From Pandoraea anhela (GTDB lineage: Bacteria > Pseudomonadota > Gammaproteobacteria > Burkholderiales > Burkholderiaceae): a DNA stretch of 64,000 nt. Positions 36,283-44,921 of the stretch are shown here, one piece after another. Position 1 is the stretch's first letter; each line of letters starts with the position of its first letter. A program made the translations under genes and the position numbers. The notes under the pieces were generated by a model. That model had not been told where the DNA came from. It saw only the letters and a list, made by a program, of their open reading frames with translations, and made no database searches. Location of the stretch: NCBI RefSeq assembly GCF_902459655.1, contig NZ_CABPSB010000006.1:62001-126000 (forward strand), read 5' to 3'.

Positions 36283-37314
36283 ATGTCGACGCAACTCCTC
36301 GCGCTTTCCCCCTGGTGGTCCCTGACGCTGACCGGCGTCGCGGCGGCTGCCGTATGCGCACTGATTCTCGGATTTCTGCTGAAATCGGGTCTCGCGTGGC
36401 AACTCGCCACCGACCTGCCGAACCATCGTTCTCTGCATACTCGCCCGACCCCACGCGTGGGCGGCTGGGGCATTGCACCGGTCGCGGCAATCGGCATCTG
36501 GCAGCTCGCGCCATCGTTGTGGCTTATCGCCTTGCTCATGCTGTTCGTAGCCGCCGTCTCGCAGATCGACGACCGGCGCGGGCTGCCGGCGCGGGTACGG
36601 TTTACCGCGCATCTGTTCGTCGTGGTCACGACCGTGAGCGTGTATCCGGCCGCGGTACCGGTGTGGGCGCTCGCCGTGATCGCGATTCTGATGGTCTGGC
36701 TCGTCAACCTGTATAACTTCATGGACGGCGCCGACGGCATGGCGGGCGGCATGGCGCTCTTCGGCTTCGCGGGATACGCCGCAGCCGCCATGCTGAGCGG
36801 GCACGCCGCGCCGTCGCTGGCGCTCGGCTCATGCGTCGTCGCCGGCGCTGCGGCGGGCTTCCTGTGCTTCAATTTCCATCCCGCCCGGATATTTTTGGGC
36901 GACGCCGGTTCGATCTCGCTCGGATTCCTGGCAGGCGCCTTCGGTTATTGGGGATGGCGTGACGACGTCTGGCCGATCTGGTTTCCGGCGCTGGTGTTCT
37001 CGCCCTTCATCGGCGACGCATCGGTGACGCTGCTGCGACGCCTGCTGCGTGGGGAGAAGGTCTGGCAGGCGCACCGGGAGCATTACTATCAACGCATGGT
37101 ACGCAGCGGGATGGGGCATGCGAAGACGGCGGCTGTTTGGTACGTCGTGATGCTGAGTGGCATAATTCTCGCCGTGTCGGCACTTGACTGGCCCCCGATG
37201 ATTCAATGGGTTAGCGTCGGCGCGTGGGTGCTGGTGCTTGCCATGATGGGCATTGTCGTCGACGCAAGATGGCGCCGCTTCAATTCAGCAACTTTGGAAA
37301 ACCGTGGAGTGTGA
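36283..37314 (+). CDS. wbpL: Undecaprenyl-phosphate glycosyl-1-phosphate transferase (WbpL/WecA-like, GT4)
   Basis: The 343-residue polytopic protein (about 10-11 helices) has the PNHRSLHTRPTPRVGG cytoplasmic loop, the Mg-binding QIDDRRG, NLYNFMDGADGMAGG and the FLGDAGS motif. This is the PNPT family that transfers FucNAc-1-P, QuiNAc-1-P or GlcNAc-1-P to undecaprenyl phosphate and so starts O-antigen synthesis in the inner membrane. Neighbouring WbpV- and WbpM-like genes point to FucNAc or QuiNAc as first sugar. Confidence 0.92.
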   Translation: MSTQLLALSPWWSLTLTGVAAAAVCALILGFLLKSGLAWQLATDLPNHRSLHTRPTPRVGGWGIAPVAAIGIWQLAPSLWLIALLMLFVAAVSQIDDRRGLPARVRFTAHLFVVVTTVSVYPAAVPVWALAVIAILMVWLVNLYNFMDGADGMAGGMALFGFAGYAAAAMLSGHAAPSLALGSCVVAGAAAGFLCFNFHPARIFLGDAGSISLGFLAGAFGYWGWRDDVWPIWFPALVFSPFIGDASVTLLRRLLRGEKVWQAHREHYYQRMVRSGMGHAKTAAVWYVVMLSGIILAVSALDWPPMIQWVSVGAWVLVLAMMGIVVDARWRRFNSATLENRGV

Positions 37315-37319
37315 CGCAG

Positions 37320-39197
37320 ATGGCGCAGCACAAAGCATCTTGGCGATCACTTGGCGCGTTTCTGTTCGACCTGCTCGCGGTCGCCGGAACCTGGCTTGCC
37401 GCCTATCTGGTTCGTTTTAACGGCGAAGTGCCGCCCCTGTTCTGGTCGGGCGCGGTGAGCGCCCTCGTCTGGGTGCTGCCCGTCTATGGCGTGATGTTCC
37501 TGACGTTCGGCCTGTATCGCGGCATGTGGGTGTTTGCCAGCCTGCCGGATCTGATGCGCATCGTCAAAGCGGTGGTGGCCGGCGGATTCGTCATGATGAT
37601 GGGCGCGGCCATGATTCAGCCCAGTCCGATCATCCCCCGCTCGGTCCTGCTCGTCTCCCCGCTATTCCTGTTTCTGGTCATGGGCGGGTCCCGCGCGGTG
37701 TATCGCGCGTCGAAAGAGTTCTACCTGTATGGCGGTCTCATCGGACAAGGCAAGCCGGTGATCGTGCTCGGTGCGGGGAACTCCGGCGCCAGCCTCGCGC
37801 GCGAGCTGTCGCGCTCCAGCGAATGGCGTCTGGTCGGTCTGCTCGATGACGATCCCGCCAAGCAGGGCCGCGAAATCTACGGCTATAAGGTGCTGGGCCC
37901 GATTTCGGATCTGCCTCGCTGGGCCGCCGAGTTGAAGAGCGAAAACGCGATCATCGCCATTCCGTCGGCGTCGGTCGAAGCGCAGCGACGCGTGGCCACG
38001 ATTTGCGTGCGGGCCGGTGTGCGCGCCATGGTGCTGCCCGAGTTGACGACCCTCATTCAGGGCCGCGCCTTTTTGTCGCAAGTCCGCCAGATCGATCTTG
38101 AGGACTTGCTGGGCCGTCAGGCGATCAAGATCGATATGCCTGAGGTCAAGGCGCTGCTGCGTGGCGGTGTGGTGATGGTCACCGGCGCGGGGGGCTCCAT
38201 CGGTTCGGAGTTGTGCCGGCAAATCACGCGCTTCGAGCCTGCGCAACTGATCGCGTACGATCAGTCCGAATACGCCATGTATCGCCTGACGGAAGAATTG
38301 CGCGAGCGTTTTCCGCATCTGCCCGTGGTCCCGGTGATCGGCGACGCGAAGGATTCGCTGCTGCTCGATCACGTCATGTCGCGCTTCAAGCCGCACATCC
38401 TTTTCCATGCGGCCGCGTACAAGCACGTGCCGCTGATGGAAGAAATCAACACATGGCAGGCGATTCGCAACAACGTGCTCGGCACCTATCGCGTGGCGCG
38501 CGCAGCCATCCGTCACGACGTGGGTCACTTCGTGCTGATTTCGACCGACAAGGCCGTCAACCCGACCAATGTCATGGGCGCGAGCAAACGTCTCGCGGAG
38601 ATGGCCTGTCAGGCGTTGCAGCAAACGAGCGCACGAACGCAATTCGAGACGGTTCGGTTCGGCAACGTACTGGGCAGCGCGGGAAGCGTGATCCCGAAGT
38701 TCCAGCAGCAAATTGCTCAGGGCGGCCCGGTGACGGTCACGCATCCGGAGATCACACGATTCTTCATGACGATTCCCGAGGCGGCGCAACTGGTGTTGCA
38801 GGCGTCGAGCATGGGACAAGGCGGGGAGATTTTCATCCTCGATATGGGCGAGCCCGTCAAGATCGTCGATCTCGCACGCGATCTGATTCGGTTGCATGGA
38901 CTCAACGAGGACCAGATTCGCATCGAATTCTCCGGCTTGCGGCCCGGCGAGAAGCTCTACGAAGAACTGCTGGCCGACGACGAAGCCACGACGCGCACCC
39001 CGCATCCGAAATTGCGTATCGCGCAGGCGCGTGCCACGCCGCAGCATCTGCTCGACGAATTGCTGCCCTGGCTCGAGCAACGCCGTGTGCCGAGCGATCA
39101 GGAAGTGCGTCGCGACCTGCAACGCTGGGTGCCGGAGTATCAGCCCGCGCTCGGGCCGGCGCTTCAGAGCGTGAATTCGACGTACCGCGCCTCGTAA
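37320..39197 (+). CDS. wbpM: Membrane-anchored NDP-sugar 4,6-dehydratase (WbpM/FlaA1-like)
   Basis: From ATG 37320 (GGAG upstream; an alternative ATG is at 37269) the protein has 625 residues. Four N-terminal membrane helices are followed by a CoA-binding-like Rossmann domain (VIVLGAGNSGASLAREL) and the SDR catalytic domain with VMVTGAGGSIGSELCRQI, HAAAYKHVPLME, STDKAVNPTNVMGASK (the M-x3-K variant of the catalytic pair) and SGLRPGEKLYEELL. It dehydrates UDP-GlcNAc to UDP-4-keto-6-deoxy-GlcNAc, the precursor of QuiNAc and FucNAc. It closes the plus-strand block. Confidence 0.95.
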   Translation: MAQHKASWRSLGAFLFDLLAVAGTWLAAYLVRFNGEVPPLFWSGAVSALVWVLPVYGVMFLTFGLYRGMWVFASLPDLMRIVKAVVAGGFVMMMGAAMIQPSPIIPRSVLLVSPLFLFLVMGGSRAVYRASKEFYLYGGLIGQGKPVIVLGAGNSGASLARELSRSSEWRLVGLLDDDPAKQGREIYGYKVLGPISDLPRWAAELKSENAIIAIPSASVEAQRRVATICVRAGVRAMVLPELTTLIQGRAFLSQVRQIDLEDLLGRQAIKIDMPEVKALLRGGVVMVTGAGGSIGSELCRQITRFEPAQLIAYDQSEYAMYRLTEELRERFPHLPVVPVIGDAKDSLLLDHVMSRFKPHILFHAAAYKHVPLMEEINTWQAIRNNVLGTYRVARAAIRHDVGHFVLISTDKAVNPTNVMGASKRLAEMACQALQQTSARTQFETVRFGNVLGSAGSVIPKFQQQIAQGGPVTVTHPEITRFFMTIPEAAQLVLQASSMGQGGEIFILDMGEPVKIVDLARDLIRLHGLNEDQIRIEFSGLRPGEKLYEELLADDEATTRTPHPKLRIAQARATPQHLLDELLPWLEQRRVPSDQEVRRDLQRWVPEYQPALGPALQSVNSTYRAS

Positions 39198-39240
39198 GTC
39201 CCGGGATCCGGCGCGCCCATGCGTTCACCGGCGCGCTCGG

Positions 39241-40215
39241 TCAATGCGTTTGCGACATCTCGCGGGGCTGAGGCGCTGCGGGCGCGGCGCTCATCGCCGC
39301 CCGTCGCGTGCGGGCGAACGACAGCAGCAGTCCACCCCCCACAATGATGAGCATGCCCACGATGCTCAGGCCATCGGGGAAATGGCCGAAGATGAACCAG
39401 CCGAGCAGCGCGGCCCACACCAACTGCACGTACATGAACGGCGTCAATGTCGACACGGGCGCATGACGAAATGCGTGGATCACGCAGAAATGGCCGATCC
39501 CTGCGTAGATGCCCAGCGACACAATACCCAGCGTCTGCGGTAGCGTCGGCATCGTTTCCAGCGGTATCCACGGCAAGGCAAAGCTCAGACAGACGGTGCC
39601 CACCAGCGCGGTGTAGAACAGCATGGTGATGCTGTCTTCCACGTGACTGAGTTTGCGGGTGAGAATCTGGTAGAAGCTGAAGGAGACGGCGGACAGCAGC
39701 ACCAGCAGCACGCCCTCGAGCGGCAGATGGCTGCTTGGCCGCGAGATCAGTACGGCGCCGGATGCGCCGACGAGAATTGCGCACCAGCCCAGACGTCCGA
39801 CCTTCTCGCCGAGCAGCGGCCCCGCGAGCATCGTTGCGATCAAGGGCGACATGAACGCGAGACCGGCCGTCTCCGCCATCGGCAGGATACGCAGCGCAAT
39901 GAGTCCCGAAAGGCTGGTGCCCAGCAGCAGCAGGCCGCGCACCACCTGTGCGCCCGGATGTTTCGTGCGCATGATCGACCCGCCGCGCGACGGCGCGAAA
40001 ACCACCACCATCAGCACCAGATGCACGGCATAGCGCGCCCATACGAGCAGCGGCACGGCGATACTCAAAGACAAGGCTTTTGCCGTGGCGTCCATCGAAA
40101 CGAGCAGCAATTGCGAGAGAAGAAGCCAGCCGATGCCGCGCATCGGGTTCGACGCGCCTGACGTGGCTTTCGCAGGGACTTTCGCGGGGGCTTTCGAAGG
40201 GACGTTCGTGGACAC
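39241..40215 (-). CDS. EamA/DMT-family transporter
   Basis: The 324-residue protein has about 10 helices as two EamA repeats. Repeat 1 includes ALRILPMAETAGLAFMSPLIATMLAGPLLGEKVGRL-like text, and repeat 2 starts near LLVLLSAVSFSFYQILTRKL and has the matching STLTPFMYVQLVWAALLGWFIFG. Such permeases export or import metabolites; the substrate is unknown. The start is GTG 40215; the first 24 residues are Ala/Pro/Lys-rich and a start at the internal ATG (40143) is possible. It is convergent with wbpM and not obviously part of the polysaccharide pathway. Confidence 0.85.
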   Translation of the reverse strand: MSTNVPSKAPAKVPAKATSGASNPMRGIGWLLLSQLLLVSMDATAKALSLSIAVPLLVWARYAVHLVLMVVVFAPSRGGSIMRTKHPGAQVVRGLLLLGTSLSGLIALRILPMAETAGLAFMSPLIATMLAGPLLGEKVGRLGWCAILVGASGAVLISRPSSHLPLEGVLLVLLSAVSFSFYQILTRKLSHVEDSITMLFYTALVGTVCLSFALPWIPLETMPTLPQTLGIVSLGIYAGIGHFCVIHAFRHAPVSTLTPFMYVQLVWAALLGWFIFGHFPDGLSIVGMLIIVGGGLLLSFARTRRAAMSAAPAAPQPREMSQTH

Positions 40216-40240
40216 GGTCGGGGGTCGGTCGGGGGTCGGT
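40215..40240. repeat. 11-bp tandem repeat at the EamA gene start
   Basis: CGGTCGGGGGT is repeated 2.4 times (40215-40225, 40226-40236, then CGGT). It covers the region where the ribosome binding site for a GTG 40215 start would be. Copy-number change could alter spacing or translation if that start is used. Confidence 0.6.
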
Positions 40241-40295
40241 GACTCGTTCTGGACATCGCGGGACAGGCACCGTCGCCGACCCCGCCTCTCAATCG

Positions 40296-42299
40296 CTAGT
40301 GGTTGGCGAAGCCGGGACTCCAGAAACCGAACGCATGTTCGGGCCGTAGCGGGTCGACCAGATCGGGCCTCGCCTTGCGACCGTACGCCGCGTCTTCCGC
40401 CCCGTGTGCAATGATTTTGTAATCCCGGCCGTTCGACATGTACAGGTACTGGTGATTGGCGGCAGACAGCCCGCGCGGATCGGTCGGCACCACCGCCAGA
40501 TACTTGGGAACGAGTCCCGGAATCCAGCGATCCCGGGGCGGATGCGAAGCATCGTTCACGCTGACTTCCGCCACTGGATACGCGCCATTATCGGCGTAAT
40601 ACGCGTTCAAAGCGTTGCGAATGACCGTGAGATCGGCTACGACACGCGCGTAGCGATCAGCCGAACACGAGAAATCGGAAAGGCTAAGGCGCGTGAGCGG
40701 CGCGAGAAAAGCGTCGATGTTCTCGTGCCGGAACCAGAGGGTCCGATAGTACCGGGCGACGACCGATAAATCGTGCGATGCGTCCGGCGTGAAACGCACA
40801 TGTAATGTGACACGACAGTCGCGAACGGCAGCAAGATTCAGATCCTTGAGGAGATAGCGCGATAGCGGCAGCGTCCCCGCGAACGCCACCACATCGAGCG
40901 GTTCGTCGGCGGGATTCCCGAAACGACGCTCCTCATGCCAGGCCGATCTGAAAATGCTGGCGTATTCGTAATAGACATATTTCTCGTGCCAACGCGCGGT
41001 GTCGTCGTCCACCCAGATCATCGACGAACGCTCGATAGGCTCACGCGGCAACGAGCGCAGATTGACGATCGTCGAAGCGTCCTTGATCCAACGCAGTTCC
41101 CAAGTGAGATAGATGTTCCACGTGCTCACCACGAATGCACCGATCAGCGCGGCGAGCAATGCGCCTTGCACGGCACCCCCGCTGCGAACCGGCAGTAACC
41201 CGCCGAGCACGCGCCCGAGCAGCACGCCCGCCAGAGCGACCGGCAGATTCACCAGCAGCGCATGACGCGTGTCCCATCCAAAGGTGGACGGCAACTTGCC
41301 GACCACAACGTAGGGAAACGCTGCCGCGACGAAAAACAGCACGCAAAAGACGACCAGTCCGAGCGTACCGGGCAGATACGCCCGTGTTGATGTCAACCCG
41401 CGTTGCGCTCTCACGAACCGCAGCGTCCCGTATCCTGCCAACGCCGTGCAGACAGACCACGCCACGAAAGCGGTCATGTTCGTGGACAGCAACGCCCAAG
41501 CGCTCTCGAACGGTCCGAATAACGTGATCTGCGCGAATTGAGAAAACGCCGCCGGCCACGTCTGCGGCATGATTTCGATCTGGTTGTATGTTGCGTACAG
41601 GCCGAAAGTCTTCCAGAAAACGAACTTGATGCCGACGAACAAAACCGGCACCAGGAGATAGTCGGCAAACCGGCCAAGACGAAGCAGCGCGACGAGCGGA
41701 CGCCTGTCCAGCCATTCGTGGCGGCGATGCCATAGCAGCACCAGGAGCGCCACGCCATAAAATGCGACCAAAGACACCGTCAGGAAGCTGACGAAGAACA
41801 TCGCCAGCGCGGCCAGTCGGGCAACGAAGCGGGCCACCTTTCCCGAAGGCGGCGCCATGGCAAGACGCCACGCCGTCAGAAATAGCGCATAACAAACGAC
41901 ATAAGGCAGCGTGATCAGCTCGAAATACATCTGATAGGCGGTGTATGAGCAGAAGATCGCCGCGGCAATCACGCCTTCACCATCCGACAGCACGTGCGTG
42001 CGGCGTGCCACGGAGTACACCATCAGGGTCGCGACGAGGATCGAAAGAAAAGCCGTTACCTTGTACGCCAGCAATACGTTCGGCGCGAACCACATCAACC
42101 GATGCAGATAAGCGAGCCACGGGAGACCGTTCTCCCGGAACATCGCAAAGAGCTGAGCTGCGTTGTGGTCCTGATAAAGCCCGTAGATCAACGAGCCGTC
42201 CCAGTAGGCGCCGTTGTTGAGCAAGAGCGGGAAGTGACAGACGACAACGAGCACGACCAGCAGCAACGGCGCCAGGCAGCGATGACTTCGGATGTTCAT
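40296..42299 (-). CDS. Polytopic membrane protein, GT-C-like, paralogue of the 17536-19581 protein
   Basis: From ATG 42299 the protein has 667 residues; longer starts (42329, 42491) are open. About 11 membrane helices occupy residues 10-420. The first periplasmic loop has AYWDGS at the place where the paralogue has FWDDW. A shared block PYVVVGKLP matches PYIVVGKTP of the paralogue. A periplasmic region follows and ends in the same small domain: YADNGAYP, YLYMSNGRDYKII and FGFWSPG. No named family is recognised. The plan suggests a GtrC- or ArnT-like enzyme using an undecaprenyl-phosphate sugar; the divergent GT2-formyltransferase-GtrA genes could make that donor. Confidence 0.7.
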   Translation of the reverse strand: MNIRSHRCLAPLLLVVLVVVCHFPLLLNNGAYWDGSLIYGLYQDHNAAQLFAMFRENGLPWLAYLHRLMWFAPNVLLAYKVTAFLSILVATLMVYSVARRTHVLSDGEGVIAAAIFCSYTAYQMYFELITLPYVVCYALFLTAWRLAMAPPSGKVARFVARLAALAMFFVSFLTVSLVAFYGVALLVLLWHRRHEWLDRRPLVALLRLGRFADYLLVPVLFVGIKFVFWKTFGLYATYNQIEIMPQTWPAAFSQFAQITLFGPFESAWALLSTNMTAFVAWSVCTALAGYGTLRFVRAQRGLTSTRAYLPGTLGLVVFCVLFFVAAAFPYVVVGKLPSTFGWDTRHALLVNLPVALAGVLLGRVLGGLLPVRSGGAVQGALLAALIGAFVVSTWNIYLTWELRWIKDASTIVNLRSLPREPIERSSMIWVDDDTARWHEKYVYYEYASIFRSAWHEERRFGNPADEPLDVVAFAGTLPLSRYLLKDLNLAAVRDCRVTLHVRFTPDASHDLSVVARYYRTLWFRHENIDAFLAPLTRLSLSDFSCSADRYARVVADLTVIRNALNAYYADNGAYPVAEVSVNDASHPPRDRWIPGLVPKYLAVVPTDPRGLSAANHQYLYMSNGRDYKIIAHGAEDAAYGRKARPDLVDPLRPEHAFGFWSPGFANH

Positions 42300-42387
42300 T
42301 CGGTCTTCATGAAGGGTAAGCAAACGCATGCCGGCGCGCGTCCCCCTGGCATGCGACAAGGCCGCCGGGGCGGCAAAACACGGAGCA

Positions 42388-42393
42388 TATAAT
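42388..42393 (+). promoter_or_regulatory. TATAAT-like box in the divergent region 42300-42563
   Basis: TATAAT at 42388-42393 lies in the gap between the GT-C-like gene (minus) and the GT2 gene (plus). The complementary strand reads TATTATATG, so it could serve either direction. No good -35 hexamer is visible at 17 bp on the plus strand, so this is only a candidate. Confidence 0.25.
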
Positions 42394-42563
42394 ACTCGGC
42401 GGAGCACGATGCACGTCACGCCGAATATGGAATATGAGATACTTCGGCCCGATCGGGAGGACTCGACCACACGGTTAAGGTTGCCCCGCATAAGCGCTCA
42501 GGAATCGTCAGTTCACGACTTGTTCGATCGCCTCCTTTTCATAAATTTCAGGAATTGGAATAC

Positions 42564-43559
42564 ATGGCGTCTCTCGGCCCGGTGAGCCTCGCCGAAAGCG
42601 AAGCGTTGTCCGTCGTCGTGCCGGTCTATCGATCGGCCGCTTCGCTGCCTCTCCTGCATGAGCGATTGACCGCCGTGCTTGAGATCCTCTCTCCGGCGCA
42701 TGAAATTATTCTCGTGGAAGACGGTGGCAACGACGGCACCTGGGACGTCATCACTTCGCTTGCCGCCACAGATTCACGCGTGCGCGGCATTCGCATGAGC
42801 CGTAACTACGGGCAGCACAATGCCTTGCTGTGTGGCATTCGCGCAGCCGTGCATCCCCTGATCGTCACGCTCGACGACGACCTCCAACATCCGCCCGAAG
42901 AAATCCCCCGCCTGCTGGACGAACTCCGACGAGGCGACTTCGACGTGGTTTACGGTGCACCTGAGCGTGAGCAGCACAGCTTCTGGCGCGATACGGCCTC
43001 GGTCGTCACCAAAATTGCGCTGATGAACGCGATGGGTGCGCAAACCGCGCGCCATGTGAGCGCCTTTCGCGTGTTCCGCACGTCGCTGCGCAACGCATTC
43101 GCGGATTACAGCAGCCCGCTGGTATCCATCGACGTGTTGCTGACCTGGGGGACAACACGCTTCACACACCTGAAAGTGCGTCACGAACCGCGACGTATCG
43201 GCGTGTCCAACTACAGTGTCTGGAAGCTGTTCACCCATGCGATGAACATGATCACCGGCTTCAGCACGGTCCCGCTGCAGCTCGCCAGCTTCATCGGCTT
43301 CGGCTGTGTACTCCTTGGCATCGTGTTGCTCGGCTACATCTTCCAGCAATTCGCCATGTACGGTCGTGTCGTGCCCGGCTTCTATTTCATCGCCTCGATC
43401 ATCACGGTGTTCGCCGGCGCACAGTTGTTCGCGCTCGGCATGATCGGCGAGTATCTTGCACGCATGTATTTCCGCAGCATGGACAAACCCGTCTACTCGG
43501 TCGCGGAAACGACGTCCCGCCCCTCTGCTGGCCACGACAAACCGGTGAACGCTTCGTGA
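42564..43559 (+). CDS. Family 2 glycosyltransferase, GtrB/ArnC-like
   Basis: ATG 42564 has AGGA ten bases upstream; an in-frame TTG at 42555 adds three residues. The 331-residue protein has LSVVVPVYRSAASLPLLHERL, ILVEDGGNDGTWDVI, RMSRNYGQHNALLCGI and LDDDLQHPPEE (DxD). Two C-terminal helices begin about residue 240. This is the polyprenyl-phosphate sugar transferase pattern of ArnC/GtrB. It overlaps the formyltransferase-like gene by 4 bp (GTGA), so the product is probably a formamido- or amino-sugar linked to undecaprenyl phosphate. Confidence 0.88.
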   Translation: MASLGPVSLAESEALSVVVPVYRSAASLPLLHERLTAVLEILSPAHEIILVEDGGNDGTWDVITSLAATDSRVRGIRMSRNYGQHNALLCGIRAAVHPLIVTLDDDLQHPPEEIPRLLDELRRGDFDVVYGAPEREQHSFWRDTASVVTKIALMNAMGAQTARHVSAFRVFRTSLRNAFADYSSPLVSIDVLLTWGTTRFTHLKVRHEPRRIGVSNYSVWKLFTHAMNMITGFSTVPLQLASFIGFGCVLLGIVLLGYIFQQFAMYGRVVPGFYFIASIITVFAGAQLFALGMIGEYLARMYFRSMDKPVYSVAETTSRPSAGHDKPVNAS

Positions 43560-44434
43560 GTACGCTGACTCTGTTTCTGATGACCCGCAAGGGGTATCAA
43601 CTTCTCGCCGACACGGTGGACACCTTCCGGGATCTGTTTGCGAAGGTGGTCGTCGGTCGCGACGCTACGCTCGACGACGACTACGCCGCGCAGACCATCG
43701 CACTGTGCGAGCGTCACGGCATTGCTTGGACCGAGCGCAGCCAGCACCGCGAGATCGACACCGACTACGCGATGGCCGTTGGCTGGCGCTGGATGATCGA
43801 CTTTCCTGAAGACCGGCTCATCGTCTTTCACGATTCGCTCCTGCCCCGCTACCGCGGCTTCAATCCGCTCGTGAGCGCCCTGATCAACGGCGACGATCGC
43901 GTGGGGGTGACTGCACTGCTGGGGGCATCGGAATACGATGCCGGGCCGGTGCTTGCGCAGGCGTCCATGGCGCTCGCCTATCCCTGCACGATCGCGCGCG
44001 CCATCGACGACATTTGCGCGTGCTATCGCGACGCCGCGCTCGCCGTGTTCCCTCAGTTGGCGCAAGGCACCCCGCTACAGGGCGTGCCACAGGACGACGC
44101 CGCCGCCACCTACAGCCTGTGGCGCGACGAAGAGGACTACCGGATCGACTGGCATGGCGACGCCACGCGGCTCGTGCGTCACATCGATGCGCTGGGCAGT
44201 CCGTATGCAGGTGCCCGAACGCTGGTGAACGGCGTGCTGGCCCGCGTCGGACACGCGCAAGCCCTGCCGGATGTGCCGATCGAAAACCGTACCCCAGGCA
44301 AAGTCATTCGCATCGACAACGGCTTGCCCGTGGTCGTTTGCGGGCAGGGTCTGTTGAAAATCGTCGAGCTGACGGATGTCGCGAGCGGTGCGTCGCTACT
44401 GCCGCTGACGAAGTTTCGCTCGCGCTTTGCGTGA
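43556..44434 (+). CDS. Formyltransferase-family protein with altered catalytic asparagine
   Basis: The GTG at 43556 overlaps the GT2 stop. The 292-residue protein has the formyltransferase core with FHDSLLPRYRGFNPLVSALINGD (H92) and SEYDAGPVLAQ (D128), and a C-terminal OB-like domain near NRTPGKVIRIDNGLPVVVCGQGLLKI as in methionyl-tRNA and ArnA formyltransferases. The usual asparagine two residues before the histidine (N-x-H) is V90 here. Relatives transfer formyl from N10-formyl-tetrahydrofolate to an amino sugar. Context (GT2, GtrA, WecE-like aminotransferase) supports a sugar substrate. With the missing Asn, activity is uncertain. Confidence 0.82.
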   Translation: MSTLTLFLMTRKGYQLLADTVDTFRDLFAKVVVGRDATLDDDYAAQTIALCERHGIAWTERSQHREIDTDYAMAVGWRWMIDFPEDRLIVFHDSLLPRYRGFNPLVSALINGDDRVGVTALLGASEYDAGPVLAQASMALAYPCTIARAIDDICACYRDAALAVFPQLAQGTPLQGVPQDDAAATYSLWRDEEDYRIDWHGDATRLVRHIDALGSPYAGARTLVNGVLARVGHAQALPDVPIENRTPGKVIRIDNGLPVVVCGQGLLKIVELTDVASGASLLPLTKFRSRFA

Positions 44435-44525
44435 TGGCACATGGGTAATGCGGTCGCAACGTGCGGCACGCAGCGGGAATCCGCATTCAGCGATGCGCCT
44501 GCCTGCGATATCTAACTTTCGGCAA

Positions 44526-44915
44526 ATGGCGCTCACCCGGCAAATCGTACGCTTCGGTATCGTCGGACTCGTCTCGAACGTGGTGCTGTATGGGCTCTAC
44601 GTGATCGCGACGAGTCTCGGTGTACAGCATACCGTCGCGATGACGGCAGTATTCGCGCTGGGCGTGATCCAGACGTTCGTGTTCAACAAGCGGTGGTCGT
44701 TCGCCTATCGCGGGCCGGGCGGCGGTGCCATGCTGCGTTACGTGATTGCCTATGTGGCGGCCTACGGCATCAACCTGACGGCAATGCTGTTGCTGGTCGA
44801 CGTCGAAGGTTTTCCGCATCGCGTGGTGCAAGCCGTCATGGTCGTGGTGGTTGCAATCTTCATGTTCCTGGCACAACGGTTTTGGGTCTTCCGAAGCCGG
44901 TCTATCTCGGTCTGA
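44526..44915 (+). CDS. GtrA-family membrane protein
   Basis: I start at ATG 44526 (MALTRQIVRFGIVGLVSN), giving 129 residues and the usual GtrA length. In-frame starts at 44448 and 44493 would add hydrophilic residues. Four helices are visible, with LTRQIVRFGIVGLVSNVVLYG, VIQTFVFNKRWSF and the closing FLAQRFWVFRS. It is the probable flippase for the undecaprenyl-phosphate sugar made by the GT2 protein. It lies between the formyltransferase-like and methyltransferase genes. Confidence 0.85.
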   Translation: MALTRQIVRFGIVGLVSNVVLYGLYVIATSLGVQHTVAMTAVFALGVIQTFVFNKRWSFAYRGPGGGAMLRYVIAYVAAYGINLTAMLLLVDVEGFPHRVVQAVMVVVVAIFMFLAQRFWVFRSRSISV

Positions 44916-44921
44916 CTGTCA

